A stretch of 64,000 nucleotides of DNA from Pseudideonella sakaiensis (GCF_001293525.1 NZ_BBYR01000039.1:124001-188000), one strand, 5' to 3'; positions 54,873 through 62,985 are shown, counted from the first letter of the stretch. Numbers and translations are program-made. Notes: generated from the letters alone by a model not told the origin.

Positions 54873-56261
54873 TCAGAGGCCGGCCCCGCCGGCCGCCCCC
54901 GCCTCGCCGGGGGCCGCCGTGCGCAGCGGCACGCTCACTTCGACACACAGGCCGCGCGGGCCATCGCTCAGCCGCGCGCGGCCACCGGCGGCGGCCGCGC
55001 GCTCGGCCATCCCGAGCAGGCCGCTGCCGAGCCTCGCTTCCACCGCCGCCGCCCGTGCCCCGCCATCGTCGCAGACCGCGAGCTGAAGCTCGCCGCCCGC
55101 CTGCCGCAGCCGCACGAGCACCTCGCGGGCGCCGCTGTGGCGCCAGACGTTGGTCAGCGCCTCCTGCAGCCCGCGGTACAGCGCCAGGCCCTGCGCCGGG
55201 CCGAGCGGCGGCAGCTCGTCCGGCAGCTCGGCACGCAGCCGGATCTCGCCGCCTCGCAGGCGCCAGCCATTGCACAGCTCCTGCAGCGCGGCCAGCATGC
55301 CCACCCCCTCGAGCCCGTGCGGCCGCAGCCGCCCGAGCATGCCACGGACCTGGCCCGTGATCGCGCGCGCCTGCTGCGCGATGTCGCGGGCGCATTCACG
55401 CAGCTGCTCAGGCGTGGCGCGCTCCGCGTGGCGGTCCACGAAGGCGGCGCCGACGCCGATCGCGGTCAGCGACTGCCCGATCTCGTCGTGCAGCTCGCGC
55501 GCCAGTTCGTGCCGCTCGTCCTCCTGCACGGCGATCAGGCGCTGTGCCAACCGGTGCTGCGCGGCCCGCGCCTCGGCCAGCTGCAGCGCCATGCCGTCGA
55601 TCGCGCGCGCGATGCGGTCGAACTCGCGCAGCCGGAAGCGCGGCAGCGGCGGCAGGCTCCCGCCCTCGGCACGCGGCGCGCGCGCCAGCTCGCCGACGCG
55701 CGCCAGTCCCAGCTCCAGCTCGCGCACCGGGGCCAGCGCGCGGTGGGCTGCGAACCAGACCAGCGCCAGCGTGGCCGCCGCGAACAGCAGCAGCGAGGCC
55801 AGCATGCGCACGGCATCGTGCACGATCTCCGCCACCTCGCTGCGCGGGTCCGGCCGGATCACCAGCACCTCGTCGCCGATCGGCACCCGGTGCGTCATGC
55901 GCGGCGCCGGCAGCGCGGGCACCCGGTCGGCCAGCCAGCGCGTGAGGGCCGTGTCCGTCGGCTCGAGCTCGGGGTCGGGGTCGGCCTCCTGCCCGCGTCC
56001 GTCCGCACGCTCCAGCCGCACGCTGACGTGGCGCAGCCGACCCGCGTCGAGCAGGCGGCGAACGGCCTGCGACACCCGCGCCGGGTCGCTGGCGGTGGCC
56101 GAGCTGCCGGCCAGCTGCATCAGTTCGGCCAGCCGGGACGAGGCCTCGACCTCGTCGGCCACGTCCTCGCGCAGCGCGGCGAGCACGCCGGCGCAGCACA
56201 ACAGCAGCAGGACGAACGTCAGCGCGGCCACCCGCCGCACCAGCTGCAGCCGAAGATCCAC
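54873..56261 (-). CDS. Membrane histidine kinase, NarX/UhpB class
   Basis: A 462-residue kinase. Helices at about 10-30 and 150-173 flank a 115-residue periplasmic sensor rich in acidic residues and without cysteines. A HAMP-like linker follows (APVRELELGLARVGELAR). HisKA_3 dimerisation contains HELARELHDEIGQSLTAIGVG with phospho-His 258, and the ATPase domain has GLQEALTNVWRHSGA (N-box) and GSGLLGMAERAAAAGG. GTG 56261 is the start, with GGAGG 4 bases upstream. The acidic periplasmic domain could sense metal ions or alcohol; this is inference from context between calcium- and lanthanide-type dehydrogenases. Confidence 0.9.
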   Translation of the reverse strand: MDLRLQLVRRVAALTFVLLLLCCAGVLAALREDVADEVEASSRLAELMQLAGSSATASDPARVSQAVRRLLDAGRLRHVSVRLERADGRGQEADPDPELEPTDTALTRWLADRVPALPAPRMTHRVPIGDEVLVIRPDPRSEVAEIVHDAVRMLASLLLFAAATLALVWFAAHRALAPVRELELGLARVGELARAPRAEGGSLPPLPRFRLREFDRIARAIDGMALQLAEARAAQHRLAQRLIAVQEDERHELARELHDEIGQSLTAIGVGAAFVDRHAERATPEQLRECARDIAQQARAITGQVRGMLGRLRPHGLEGVGMLAALQELCNGWRLRGGEIRLRAELPDELPPLGPAQGLALYRGLQEALTNVWRHSGAREVLVRLRQAGGELQLAVCDDGGARAAAVEARLGSGLLGMAERAAAAGGRARLSDGPRGLCVEVSVPLRTAAPGEAGAAGGAGL

Positions 56262-56275
56262 GGTGCCTCCATTTT

Positions 56276-56305
56276 TATAATGTGAGAGTAAAGCAATTTT
56301 AATGC
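56276..56305 (-). promoter_or_regulatory. Promoter of the quinoprotein two-component operon in an AT-rich island
   Basis: On the minus strand TTAAAA, a 17-base spacer and TATAAA lie directly upstream of the kinase ribosome site. On the plus strand the same stretch contains a perfect TATAAT at 56276-56281. About 56270-56315 is by far the most AT-rich patch in this part of the window, fitting a divergent promoter. Confidence 0.5.
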
Positions 56306-56312
56306 CAATAAA

Positions 56313-56331
56313 GGAAGCACTCCCAGCTTCC
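56313..56331. promoter_or_regulatory. Inverted repeat between kinase and calcium-type dehydrogenase
   Basis: GGAAGC, a 7-base spacer and GCTTCC form an inverted repeat in the divergent region, about 130 bases before the dehydrogenase ATG and next to the AT-rich promoter island. A related GGGAAGCCTTCCC occurs upstream of the lanthanide-type enzyme. Candidate regulator site only. Confidence 0.35.
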
Positions 56332-56458
56332 TGCGGCAGGATGCCCGGGACAAGCCGGGAAGCCCGATTCCACACTGGGCGCCGTCCCCCGTCGAGCGGG
56401 CGGACCCATCCCGCCCGGCGCACCGACCGGGCACGCACGAACGACCGAGGAGACCCGC

Positions 56459-58342
56459 ATGAACCCGACCCCTGCCCATCGCGCACCCTTGCGCCGCTGC
56501 GCCCGCGCCCTGGCCGCCGCGTCGCTCGCCGTCGGCGCCGGTGGCACCGCCCTGGCCGCCCAGGGCAGCCGTCCCGTGACCTGGGACGACATCGCCAACG
56601 ACCACCGCACCGGCCAGGACGTGCTCACCTACGGCCTGGGCCTGAAGGCCCAGCGACACAGCCCGCTCAAGCAGGTCAGCACCCGCAACGTGAAGCAGTT
56701 GGTGCCGGCCTGGAGCTTCTCGTTCGGTGGCGAGAAGCAGCGCGGCCAGGAGGCGCAGGCGCTGGTGCACGACGGCGTGATCTACGTCACCGCCTCGTAC
56801 TCGCGCCTGTTCGCGCTGGACGCCAAGACCGGCCGCCAGCTCTGGGCCTACGAACATCGCCTGCCCGAGGACATCCGGCCGTGCTGCGACGTGGTCAACC
56901 GCGGCGCCGCGATCTATGGCGACAAGGTGTACTTCGGGACGCTGGACGCGCGCATCATCGCGCTCGACAAGGCCACCGGGAAGGTGGTCTGGAACGAGAA
57001 GTTCGGCGACCACAAGGTCGGCTACACGATGACGGGCGCGCCCTTCGTCGTGAAGGAGAAGGGCGGCCGGGTGCTGCTGGTGCACGGCTCCTCCGGGGAC
57101 GAGTTCGGCGTGGTCGGCTGGCTCTATGCGCGCGATCCCGACACCGGCGCCGAGGTCTGGGCCCGGCCCTTCGTCGAAGGCCATGTCGGCCGCATGAACG
57201 GGCAGGACGCCGGGCCGACCGGCGACCCCAAGGCGCCGAGCTGGCCGCGCGACAAGGACGGCAAGCTGGTCGAGGCCTGGAGCCAGGGCGGCGGCGCGCC
57301 GTGGCAGACCGCCAGCTACGACCCCGAGACGAACACGGTGGTCATCGGCACCGGCAACCCGGCGCCTTGGAATACCTGGAAACGCACCGCCGAGGGCGGC
57401 GACCCGCGCGACTGGGACAGCCTCTACACCTCCGGCCAGGCCTACGTCGACGCCAGCTCGGGCCAGCTCAAGGGCTTCTTCCAGCACACGCCGAACGATG
57501 CCTGGGACTTCTCCGGCAACAACTCGATCGTGCTGTTCGAGTACAAGGACAAGGGCGGCAAGCTGGTGAAGGCCGGCGCCCACGCGGACCGCAATGGCTT
57601 CTTCTTCGTGACCGATCGCGAGAAGCTGGCGGGCGCCCCCGGGGCGCCGAACAAGCCCACCGCGCTGATCAATGCCTGGCCCTTCGTCGACGGCATCACC
57701 TGGTCGACGGGCTTCGACCCGAAGACCGGCCGCCCGAACGTGGTCAAGGGCCAGCACCCGCCGCTGCCGAAGCCAGGCAGCGACAAGGGCGAGGCGATCT
57801 TCGTGTCGCCGCCCTTCCTCGGCGGCACGAACTGGATGCCGATGTCCTACTCGCCGGACACCGGCCTGTTCTACATCCCGGCCAACCACTGGGCGATGGA
57901 CTACTGGACGGAGAACGTCACCTACAAGGCCGGCTCCGCCTACCTCGGCCAGGGCTTCCGCATCAAGCGGCTGTTCGACGACCACGTCGGCATCCTGCGG
58001 GCGATCGACCCGCGATCCGGCAAGATCGTCTGGCAGCAGAAGGAGAAGTTCCCGCTGTGGGCCGGCACGCTCACGACCGCCGGCGGCCTGCTGATCACCG
58101 GCACCTCCGACGGCTACGTGAAGGCCTTCGACGCGAAGACCGGTGAGGAACTCTGGCACTTCCAGACCGGCTCGGGCATCGTCTCGGTGCCGATCACCTG
58201 GGAGCAGGACGGCGAGCAGTACATCGGGCTGTCCTCCGGCTACGGCGGCGCGGTGCCGCTGTGGGGCGGCGACATGGCGGAGCTGACCAAGCAGGTCACC
58301 CAGGGCGGCAGCTTCTGGGCCTTCAAGCTGCCGCGGCGCTGA
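56459..58342 (+). CDS. PQQ-dependent alcohol dehydrogenase, calcium type (PedE/ExaA-like)
   Basis: A 627-residue periplasmic quinoprotein with a signal peptide to about residue 34. It shares the overall layout of the minus-strand enzyme: HSPLKQVSTRNVKQLVPAW, vicinal Cys 142-143 (PCCD), Glu 215 (GDEFG), Asn 300 (GTGNPAPWN) and catalytic Asp 350. Residue 352 is Ser (AWDFSG), not Asp, as in calcium-dependent members. GAGGAG precedes ATG 56459. It is followed by a pentapeptide-repeat protein and a cytochrome c, the likely electron acceptor. Probable substrates are primary alcohols; the exact one is not deducible. Confidence 0.9.
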   Translation: MNPTPAHRAPLRRCARALAAASLAVGAGGTALAAQGSRPVTWDDIANDHRTGQDVLTYGLGLKAQRHSPLKQVSTRNVKQLVPAWSFSFGGEKQRGQEAQALVHDGVIYVTASYSRLFALDAKTGRQLWAYEHRLPEDIRPCCDVVNRGAAIYGDKVYFGTLDARIIALDKATGKVVWNEKFGDHKVGYTMTGAPFVVKEKGGRVLLVHGSSGDEFGVVGWLYARDPDTGAEVWARPFVEGHVGRMNGQDAGPTGDPKAPSWPRDKDGKLVEAWSQGGGAPWQTASYDPETNTVVIGTGNPAPWNTWKRTAEGGDPRDWDSLYTSGQAYVDASSGQLKGFFQHTPNDAWDFSGNNSIVLFEYKDKGGKLVKAGAHADRNGFFFVTDREKLAGAPGAPNKPTALINAWPFVDGITWSTGFDPKTGRPNVVKGQHPPLPKPGSDKGEAIFVSPPFLGGTNWMPMSYSPDTGLFYIPANHWAMDYWTENVTYKAGSAYLGQGFRIKRLFDDHVGILRAIDPRSGKIVWQQKEKFPLWAGTLTTAGGLLITGTSDGYVKAFDAKTGEELWHFQTGSGIVSVPITWEQDGEQYIGLSSGYGGAVPLWGGDMAELTKQVTQGGSFWAFKLPRR

Positions 58343-58365
58343 GGCGCGCCGCCCAGGAGCACGCA

Positions 58366-59016
58366 ATGCCCCCCGCCCTCATGCCCCCGGCGTGGCCGCG
58401 GCCGGCGCGCGCGGCCGCCACGGCGCTCGCCGCACTGGCCGTGATGCTCGCCACCGCGGCGGCCCAGGCCCAGGCCCAGCCCGTGCCGGCGCCGGCCGCC
58501 GCCGCCGAGCCGGAAGTGGTCGTGGTCAACGGCTGCCCCTTGTGGCCCTATGCGCAGTGCCCCGGCGCGGACCTGCGGCACGCCAACCTGGTCGGACGGG
58601 ACCTGCGGGGCGTCAACTTCCGCGGCGCCCGCCTGGCCCGCGCCGACCTGCGCTCGGCCAACCTGGCCGGTGCCGTGCTCGACGGCGCGGACCTGACCGG
58701 CGCCCACGGCTACGCGCTGAATGCGCCGGGCGCCTCGTTCCGCGAGGCCCGGCTGGTCGGCGCGAGCTTCGAGCAGGCGCGCTTCTTCCGCGCCGACTTC
58801 AGCGGCGCCGACCTGCGCGGCGCCAGCCTGGAGATGGCGCGGCTGAACTTCGCGCAGTTCGTCGGCGCGCGGCTGGTCGATGCGAACCTGCAGGAGGCGA
58901 AGTTCGTTGCGAGCAACCTGCGCGACGCGGAGTTCGACGGCAACCTGCTGCGCTTCGCGATCTTTCCCGACACCCTGATGGACGGCTGCCGGGGCTGTCC
59001 CCTCGATCGACGCTGA
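58366..59016 (+). CDS. Exported pentapeptide-repeat protein of the quinoprotein operon
   Basis: A 216-residue protein. Residues 1-38 look like a signal sequence (ARAAATALAALAVMLATAAAQAQA). Residues about 66-200 are pentapeptide repeats of the A(D/N)LxG type (GADLRHANLVGRDLRGVNFRGARLARADL and so on), expected to fold as a right-handed quadrilateral beta-helix. Cys 57 and Cys 65 precede the helix and Cys 208 and Cys 211 (GCRGCP) follow it, giving a cysteine pair at each end. AGGAG lies 6 bases before ATG 58366. Its place between the dehydrogenase and cytochrome genes suggests a periplasmic role in quinoprotein function; the role is not known to me. Confidence 0.8.
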   Translation: MPPALMPPAWPRPARAAATALAALAVMLATAAAQAQAQPVPAPAAAAEPEVVVVNGCPLWPYAQCPGADLRHANLVGRDLRGVNFRGARLARADLRSANLAGAVLDGADLTGAHGYALNAPGASFREARLVGASFEQARFFRADFSGADLRGASLEMARLNFAQFVGARLVDANLQEAKFVASNLRDAEFDGNLLRFAIFPDTLMDGCRGCPLDRR

Positions 59017-59027
59017 GGAGTCGCCGC

Positions 59028-59588
59028 ATGTCCCATCCCGCTTCCCCGGCCCGTGCGACCGGCCGGCGGCGCGCCGCGCCGGCGCGCCTGGCCGGCCTCG
59101 CGCTGGCGCTCGCCGGCGGCCTCGCCTGCGCCGCCACGCCCGCGACACCCGAACCCGTCCCGCCCGGGCTGCCGCCGCTCGGCAGCGACTGGCAACTGCC
59201 CAACCCCTACCGCGACCAGCCGGAGGTCCGCGCGGCCGGTGCGGCGGCCTACGAGCGCCACTGCGCGAACTGTCACGGCGAAGGCGCGCAGCGGCCGGTT
59301 GCCGAGGGCCCGGACCTGCGGCGGCTGAACGGCTTCTGCCAGCGCCTGGTCGACTCGGCGCTCAAGGCGCGCTGCCTGAAGGACGTCGACGCCTACTTCC
59401 TGGAGTCGGTGCTGGACGGGAAGCGGCGCGCCGGCATGGTCCACATGCCGCCCTGGCGCGGGGTGCTGCCGCAGGAGACGATCTGGGCGATCCGCAGCTT
59501 CGTCGAGGCGCGCCGCGTCCCGCCGCCGCGGACGCTGCCGGACCTGCCGCCCGGCGGCGCGGTGCTGCGCGCCGCGCCGCCGCGCTGA
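59028..59588 (+). CDS. c-type cytochrome, electron acceptor of the quinoprotein dehydrogenase
   Basis: A 186-residue periplasmic monohaem cytochrome, with signal sequence to about residue 35 (LAGLALALAGGLACAA). The haem site is CANCH (Cys 79, Cys 82, His 83); Met 140 or Met 137 in GMVHMPPW is the probable axial ligand. An additional Cys pair, 104 and 116 (NGFCQRL, KARCLKD), is placed as in PedF-type cytochromes of alcohol oxidation. GAGGAG precedes ATG 59028, 11 bases after the pentapeptide gene. It should carry electrons from the PQQ enzyme to the oxidase. Confidence 0.88.
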   Translation: MSHPASPARATGRRRAAPARLAGLALALAGGLACAATPATPEPVPPGLPPLGSDWQLPNPYRDQPEVRAAGAAAYERHCANCHGEGAQRPVAEGPDLRRLNGFCQRLVDSALKARCLKDVDAYFLESVLDGKRRAGMVHMPPWRGVLPQETIWAIRSFVEARRVPPPRTLPDLPPGGAVLRAAPPR

Positions 59589-59671
59589 GCGCCGCGGGCG
59601 CGCCTGCAGATCGGGAAGAACTCCCGCCCCGCAACCGCCGCCTTCCCGCCCCGGTCCGCGGGGCGGCGGGC

Positions 59672-59779
59672 TAGACTGGCCCCGCACCGTTCCTCTGACG
59701 ATGCGGAGGCCGTCCACCCCGGCCTTCCTGCGATGACCGCTGCCAGGGCGCCGGCCCCAACCCGGCGCCCTGCTTTTTT
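59672..59779 (+). ncRNA. Candidate small RNA with its own promoter and terminator
   Basis: A -10 box TAGACT at 59672-59677 would start a transcript near 59684. It contains a hairpin (GGAGGCCG 59705-59712 with CGGCCTTC 59720-59727, one G-U pair) and ends at a strong Rho-independent terminator. There is no open frame of note and no gene downstream on this strand. The product would be about 95 bases. It could instead be the 3' UTR of the cytochrome operon. Confidence 0.4.
59744..59779 (+). terminator. Strong Rho-independent terminator
   Basis: CAGGGCGCCGG (59744-59754) pairs perfectly over 11 bases with CCGGCGCCCTG (59762-59772) around a 7-base loop, followed by C and six T residues. It ends the plus-strand quinoprotein operon and/or the candidate small RNA, ahead of the convergent metallohydrolase gene. 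Confidence 0.92.
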
Positions 59780-59835
59780 GGGCGCCGGCCGGGCGCGGGA
59801 CCGGGCCCGCGCCGACGGCGTCCAGGGCCGACGCC

Positions 59836-60891
59836 TCAGCGGCGCGGCGCGGCCGGCCGCAGCGCCCGCAGCTCGTAGGCCGGATACAAGTGCGTCACGT
59901 TGCGCACGTACTCGGTGTCCCACGCGGCCCAGCTTCGGAAGGCCACCGGCACCCGGGCGCGCAGCACCTCGTCCGCCGACGCGCCCTCCTCGGCCAGGCG
60001 CGTGAAGCTCTCGTCCAGCCAGCGCAGGTAGGCGCGCGTCTGCGCGATGCCGGGCGCGCCGGCCGGCGCCTCGCCGTCGCGTCCGACGAGCACGGTGCCG
60101 TGGCTGGGCACGAGCACCCGGGCCGGCAGCGCCTGCAGGCGGTCCAGGCTCTCCTGCCACTCGCGCAGGCGCGCGTGCGGCGTGGTCGGCACGCGGTCGA
60201 CGAACACCAGCCCGCCGGCGAAGACCACGCCGCTGGCGACGTCGGTCAGCACGAGGTCGGAGTCGGTGTGGCCGGCCAGCACCTGCAGGTGCAGCACGCG
60301 CCCGCCGACCACCCAGCGGCCATCGGCCGGCAGCGGCAGGTCGCGGTCCGGCGCCAGCGCCTGGGTGCCCTTCATCCAGTCGCCGCACAGGCGGTAGAGG
60401 TTGTCCTCGTAGGCCGCCGCCTCGCGCGCGACGCCCGCGCGGGTGGCCGGCGTGGCCCAGCGCGGGACCTCGGCGAAGGCCTGGTTGCCGAGGAAGTAGT
60501 CGGGGTGCAGGTTGAGCTGCAGCACGCCGCGCACCGGCCGGCCGGCGGTGCGCTCGGCCAGCGCGCGCAGCTGCTCGCCGTAGCGGCGCGACGGACCGGT
60601 GTTGATCACCAGCACGCCGTCGTCGGTGGCGATGAAGCCGGTGTTGATGATGTTGCAGCCGTTGGCGGGGGAGAAGTCGGCGTTGCTGCCCTCGACCACC
60701 CACACACCGGGCGCCAGCGCCCGGGCCTGCAGCCCGTAGTCCAGCCGCGCGCGGTCGACGCGCGGCGGGGCCGGCGGCGCAGGCAGCGTCGCCGCCGCGT
60801 CGGGGCCGGCGGCGCGGGCGGCGCCGCAGGCCACCGGAACGGCGGCCACGGCCAGCAGCAGCCGCCCGGCGACGTGGCGCAGCCCCTTCAT
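59836..60891 (-). CDS. Quinoprotein relay system metallo-beta-lactamase-fold protein
   Basis: A 351-residue exported MBL-fold protein; signal sequence to about residue 28. It matches the SoxH-like proteins found beside PQQ dehydrogenases: GVWVVEGSNADFSPANGCNIINTGFI, VLVINTGPSRRYGEQLRAL, LNLHPDYFLGNQAF, LQVLAGHTDSDLVLTD and VLVPSHGTVL. The usual THxHxDH zinc motif is Asn 127-Leu-His-Pro-Asp-Tyr here, so only part of the dinuclear site remains. Such proteins are proposed partners of the SoxYZ-like carrier, whose gene overlaps its start by four bases (ATGA). Catalysis is not demonstrated. Confidence 0.82.
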   Translation of the reverse strand: MKGLRHVAGRLLLAVAAVPVACGAARAAGPDAAATLPAPPAPPRVDRARLDYGLQARALAPGVWVVEGSNADFSPANGCNIINTGFIATDDGVLVINTGPSRRYGEQLRALAERTAGRPVRGVLQLNLHPDYFLGNQAFAEVPRWATPATRAGVAREAAAYEDNLYRLCGDWMKGTQALAPDRDLPLPADGRWVVGGRVLHLQVLAGHTDSDLVLTDVASGVVFAGGLVFVDRVPTTPHARLREWQESLDRLQALPARVLVPSHGTVLVGRDGEAPAGAPGIAQTRAYLRWLDESFTRLAEEGASADEVLRARVPVAFRSWAAWDTEYVRNVTHLYPAYELRALRPAAPRR

Positions 60892-61796
60892 TCGATCGCC
60901 CCGTTCACCCGGTTGCCGTTGTTGTCGACCCCGACCAGGCGCAGCGGCCCGAGGTCGGCCCGCCGGAAGTCGAAGCCGAAGACCGGGTTCTCGCTGACCG
61001 GCTCGTAGGGGTGCAGGCGCAGCAGCTCGCGGTCGGCGGCGTCGCGCACGCTCAGGCGGCTCAGGTAGAAGGCCGGGATGCCCCCGACGAGCCCGGTGTC
61101 CATCGGGTGCATCACGCGCACGCGCAGCCGGCTGCCGCCGAACAACGCGCGCGGTGCCCCGTCGGCCGCCGCGTCGCCGCCGCGCGCCGCGGAGACGAAC
61201 AGCCGCCCGCTCACTTGGCCCAGGGTCTGCGACCAGCTGCCGTCCTTGCGCGTGGCGCCCGGCACGGTGCAGCCGCCGCCGCTGGACTCGACCCAGGTGC
61301 CGCCGACGTGCCACTGGCCGTCGCGGGTGCGCGCGGCCACGCGCACCGGGCTGGCCTGCTCGAGCTTGAAGCGGAAGCTGAAGGCCGGCGCGGCGACCGG
61401 GTCCAGCGGGTAGAAGTCGAGCACCTTGCGGATCGGGTTGCGGTCCACCAGCACGCTCACCTGCTCGACCGGGCCCAGTTCCGGCGGCACGACCACGCTG
61501 ATCGGCACGTTCATCGGGTCCTCGGCGAAGGCCGGGCCGCGCACTGCGATGCGCGCATCGAAGTGCACCGGCCCGCTGCCGAGGAACTCGCGGCGCATGT
61601 CGGCCCAGGGGTGGGAGCGGAAGGGATCGCCGCCGAACTCGTCGGCGGCCGCGGGCGCAGGGGCGGACGGCGCCGCCGCCGCAGGCGGCAGCGCGGCCGT
61701 GGCCAGCAGCCCGGCCAGCACGGCGGCGATCCCGGCGGCCCGCGCGGGGCGCCGCGGGCACGGCCGCGCGGCGCGAAGGGCGTCGTGAGCATTCAT
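60888..61796 (-). CDS. Quinoprotein-associated SoxYZ-like fused carrier protein
   Basis: A 302-residue exported protein fusing SoxY- and SoxZ-like domains. Signal sequence to about residue 42. The SoxY half (about 55-185) includes ENPMNVPISV-type sequence (AEDPMNVPISVVVP) and a Gly-rich loop with Cys 176 (GGGCTVPG), which corresponds to the sulfur-carrying swinging-arm Cys of SoxY. The SoxZ half (about 215-302) includes RVRVMHPMDTG and PVFGFDFRRADLGPLRLVGVDNNG. Family members sit next to PQQ dehydrogenase genes, and the substrate bound to the Cys is unknown. It starts the two-gene operon with the MBL protein. Confidence 0.85.
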   Translation of the reverse strand: MNAHDALRAARPCPRRPARAAGIAAVLAGLLATAALPPAAAAPSAPAPAAADEFGGDPFRSHPWADMRREFLGSGPVHFDARIAVRGPAFAEDPMNVPISVVVPPELGPVEQVSVLVDRNPIRKVLDFYPLDPVAAPAFSFRFKLEQASPVRVAARTRDGQWHVGGTWVESSGGGCTVPGATRKDGSWSQTLGQVSGRLFVSAARGGDAAADGAPRALFGGSRLRVRVMHPMDTGLVGGIPAFYLSRLSVRDAADRELLRLHPYEPVSENPVFGFDFRRADLGPLRLVGVDNNGNRVNGAIE

Positions 61797-61971
61797 GGCC
61801 CGATCTGAGCCGTTCGCGGCCGCGCCGCCCAGCCGGGACCTTCCCGCAAGCCTGCGCCATTCTGGAACCGGCGCTGCAGGCCGGAGCACCGGCGCTGCGC
61901 CGCTGGAACACGGCCGGACCCGCGCCGCCGCGCCGCCGGCACCGCGGCCGGCGCGATCGGGGGACGGGCCG

Positions 61972-62985
61972 TCAGCGCAGGCCGGCCGCGCAGACCGCCC
62001 CGTCGGCCGGCGCCGGCACGGCCGAGCCGTCCTTCTTCTGCGTCAGCCCGACGCCGTTCTTCACCGCGACGACCTCGGCCAGGATGGACACCGCGATCTC
62101 GGCCGGCGTGCGGCTGCCGATGTGCAGGCCGATCGGGCCGTGCAGGCGGTCGATCTCGGCCGGCGACAGGTCGAACTGGCGCAGCCGCTCCTTGCGCGCC
62201 GCGGTGTTGCCGCGCGAGCCGAGCGCGCCGATGTAGAAGGCCGGCGACTTCAGCGCCTCCAGCAGCGCGAGGTCGTCGAGCTTCGGGTCGTGGGTCACCG
62301 CGACGACGGCGCTGTGCGGGTCCAGCTGGAGCTCGAGCACCAGGTCGTCGGGCATCTGGCGGCTGAAGGCGGTGCCGGGCACCTCCCAGGTGAGGTGGTA
62401 CTCCTCGCGCGGGTCGCAGCAGATCACCTCGAAGTCCAGCGCCAGCGCCATCTGCGCCAGCACCCGCGACAGCTGGCCGGCGCCGATGATCAGCATGCGC
62501 CAGCGCGGGCCGAACAGCGCACGCAGCAGGCGGCCGTCGAAGCTGAACTGCTCGCTGCGCGCGGCCGGCTCGATGCGCACCTCGCCGGTCTCGAGGTCCA
62601 GCACGCGGGCCACCAGCTCGTGGCGGCCGGTGCGCGCCAGCACCTCGTCGATCCAGCCGGTGCCGGCCAGCGGCTCCTGCACCAGCCGCAGGTTGCCGCC
62701 GCAGGGCAGGCCGAAGCGGGCCGCCTCCTCCTTGCTGACGCCATAGTGGATCAGCGAGGGACGGCCGACGCGCTCGCCGTGGCGCACGCGGTCGATCAGG
62801 TCGTCCTCGACGCAGCCGCCGGAGACCGAGCCGACCACCAGCCCGTCGCCGCGCAGTGCCAGCAGCGCGCCGGGTGGCCGGGGCGCCGAGCCCCAGGTCT
62901 CGAGGACGGTGACCAGCCACACGGCGTGGCCCGCCGCGTGCCATTCGCGGGCCTGGGCGAGGACCTGCAGGTCGAGGCTGTCCAT
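61972..62985 (-). CDS. XdhC/CoxF family molybdenum hydroxylase maturation factor
   Basis: A 337-residue protein. The N-terminal XdhC-CoxI domain has VLETWGSAPRPPGALLALRGDG and GSVSGGCVEDDL with the conserved Cys; the C-terminal Rossmann domain has MLIIGAGQLSRVLAQMALALDFEVICCDPREEY and AVTHDPKLDDLALLEAL, then YIGALGSRGNTAARKERL. XdhC proteins bind and sulfurate molybdenum cofactor before insertion into xanthine or CO dehydrogenase family enzymes. It follows coxG by 85 bases on the same strand. Confidence 0.92.
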   Translation of the reverse strand: MDSLDLQVLAQAREWHAAGHAVWLVTVLETWGSAPRPPGALLALRGDGLVVGSVSGGCVEDDLIDRVRHGERVGRPSLIHYGVSKEEAARFGLPCGGNLRLVQEPLAGTGWIDEVLARTGRHELVARVLDLETGEVRIEPAARSEQFSFDGRLLRALFGPRWRMLIIGAGQLSRVLAQMALALDFEVICCDPREEYHLTWEVPGTAFSRQMPDDLVLELQLDPHSAVVAVTHDPKLDDLALLEALKSPAFYIGALGSRGNTAARKERLRQFDLSPAEIDRLHGPIGLHIGSRTPAEIAVSILAEVVAVKNGVGLTQKKDGSAVPAPADGAVCAAGLR

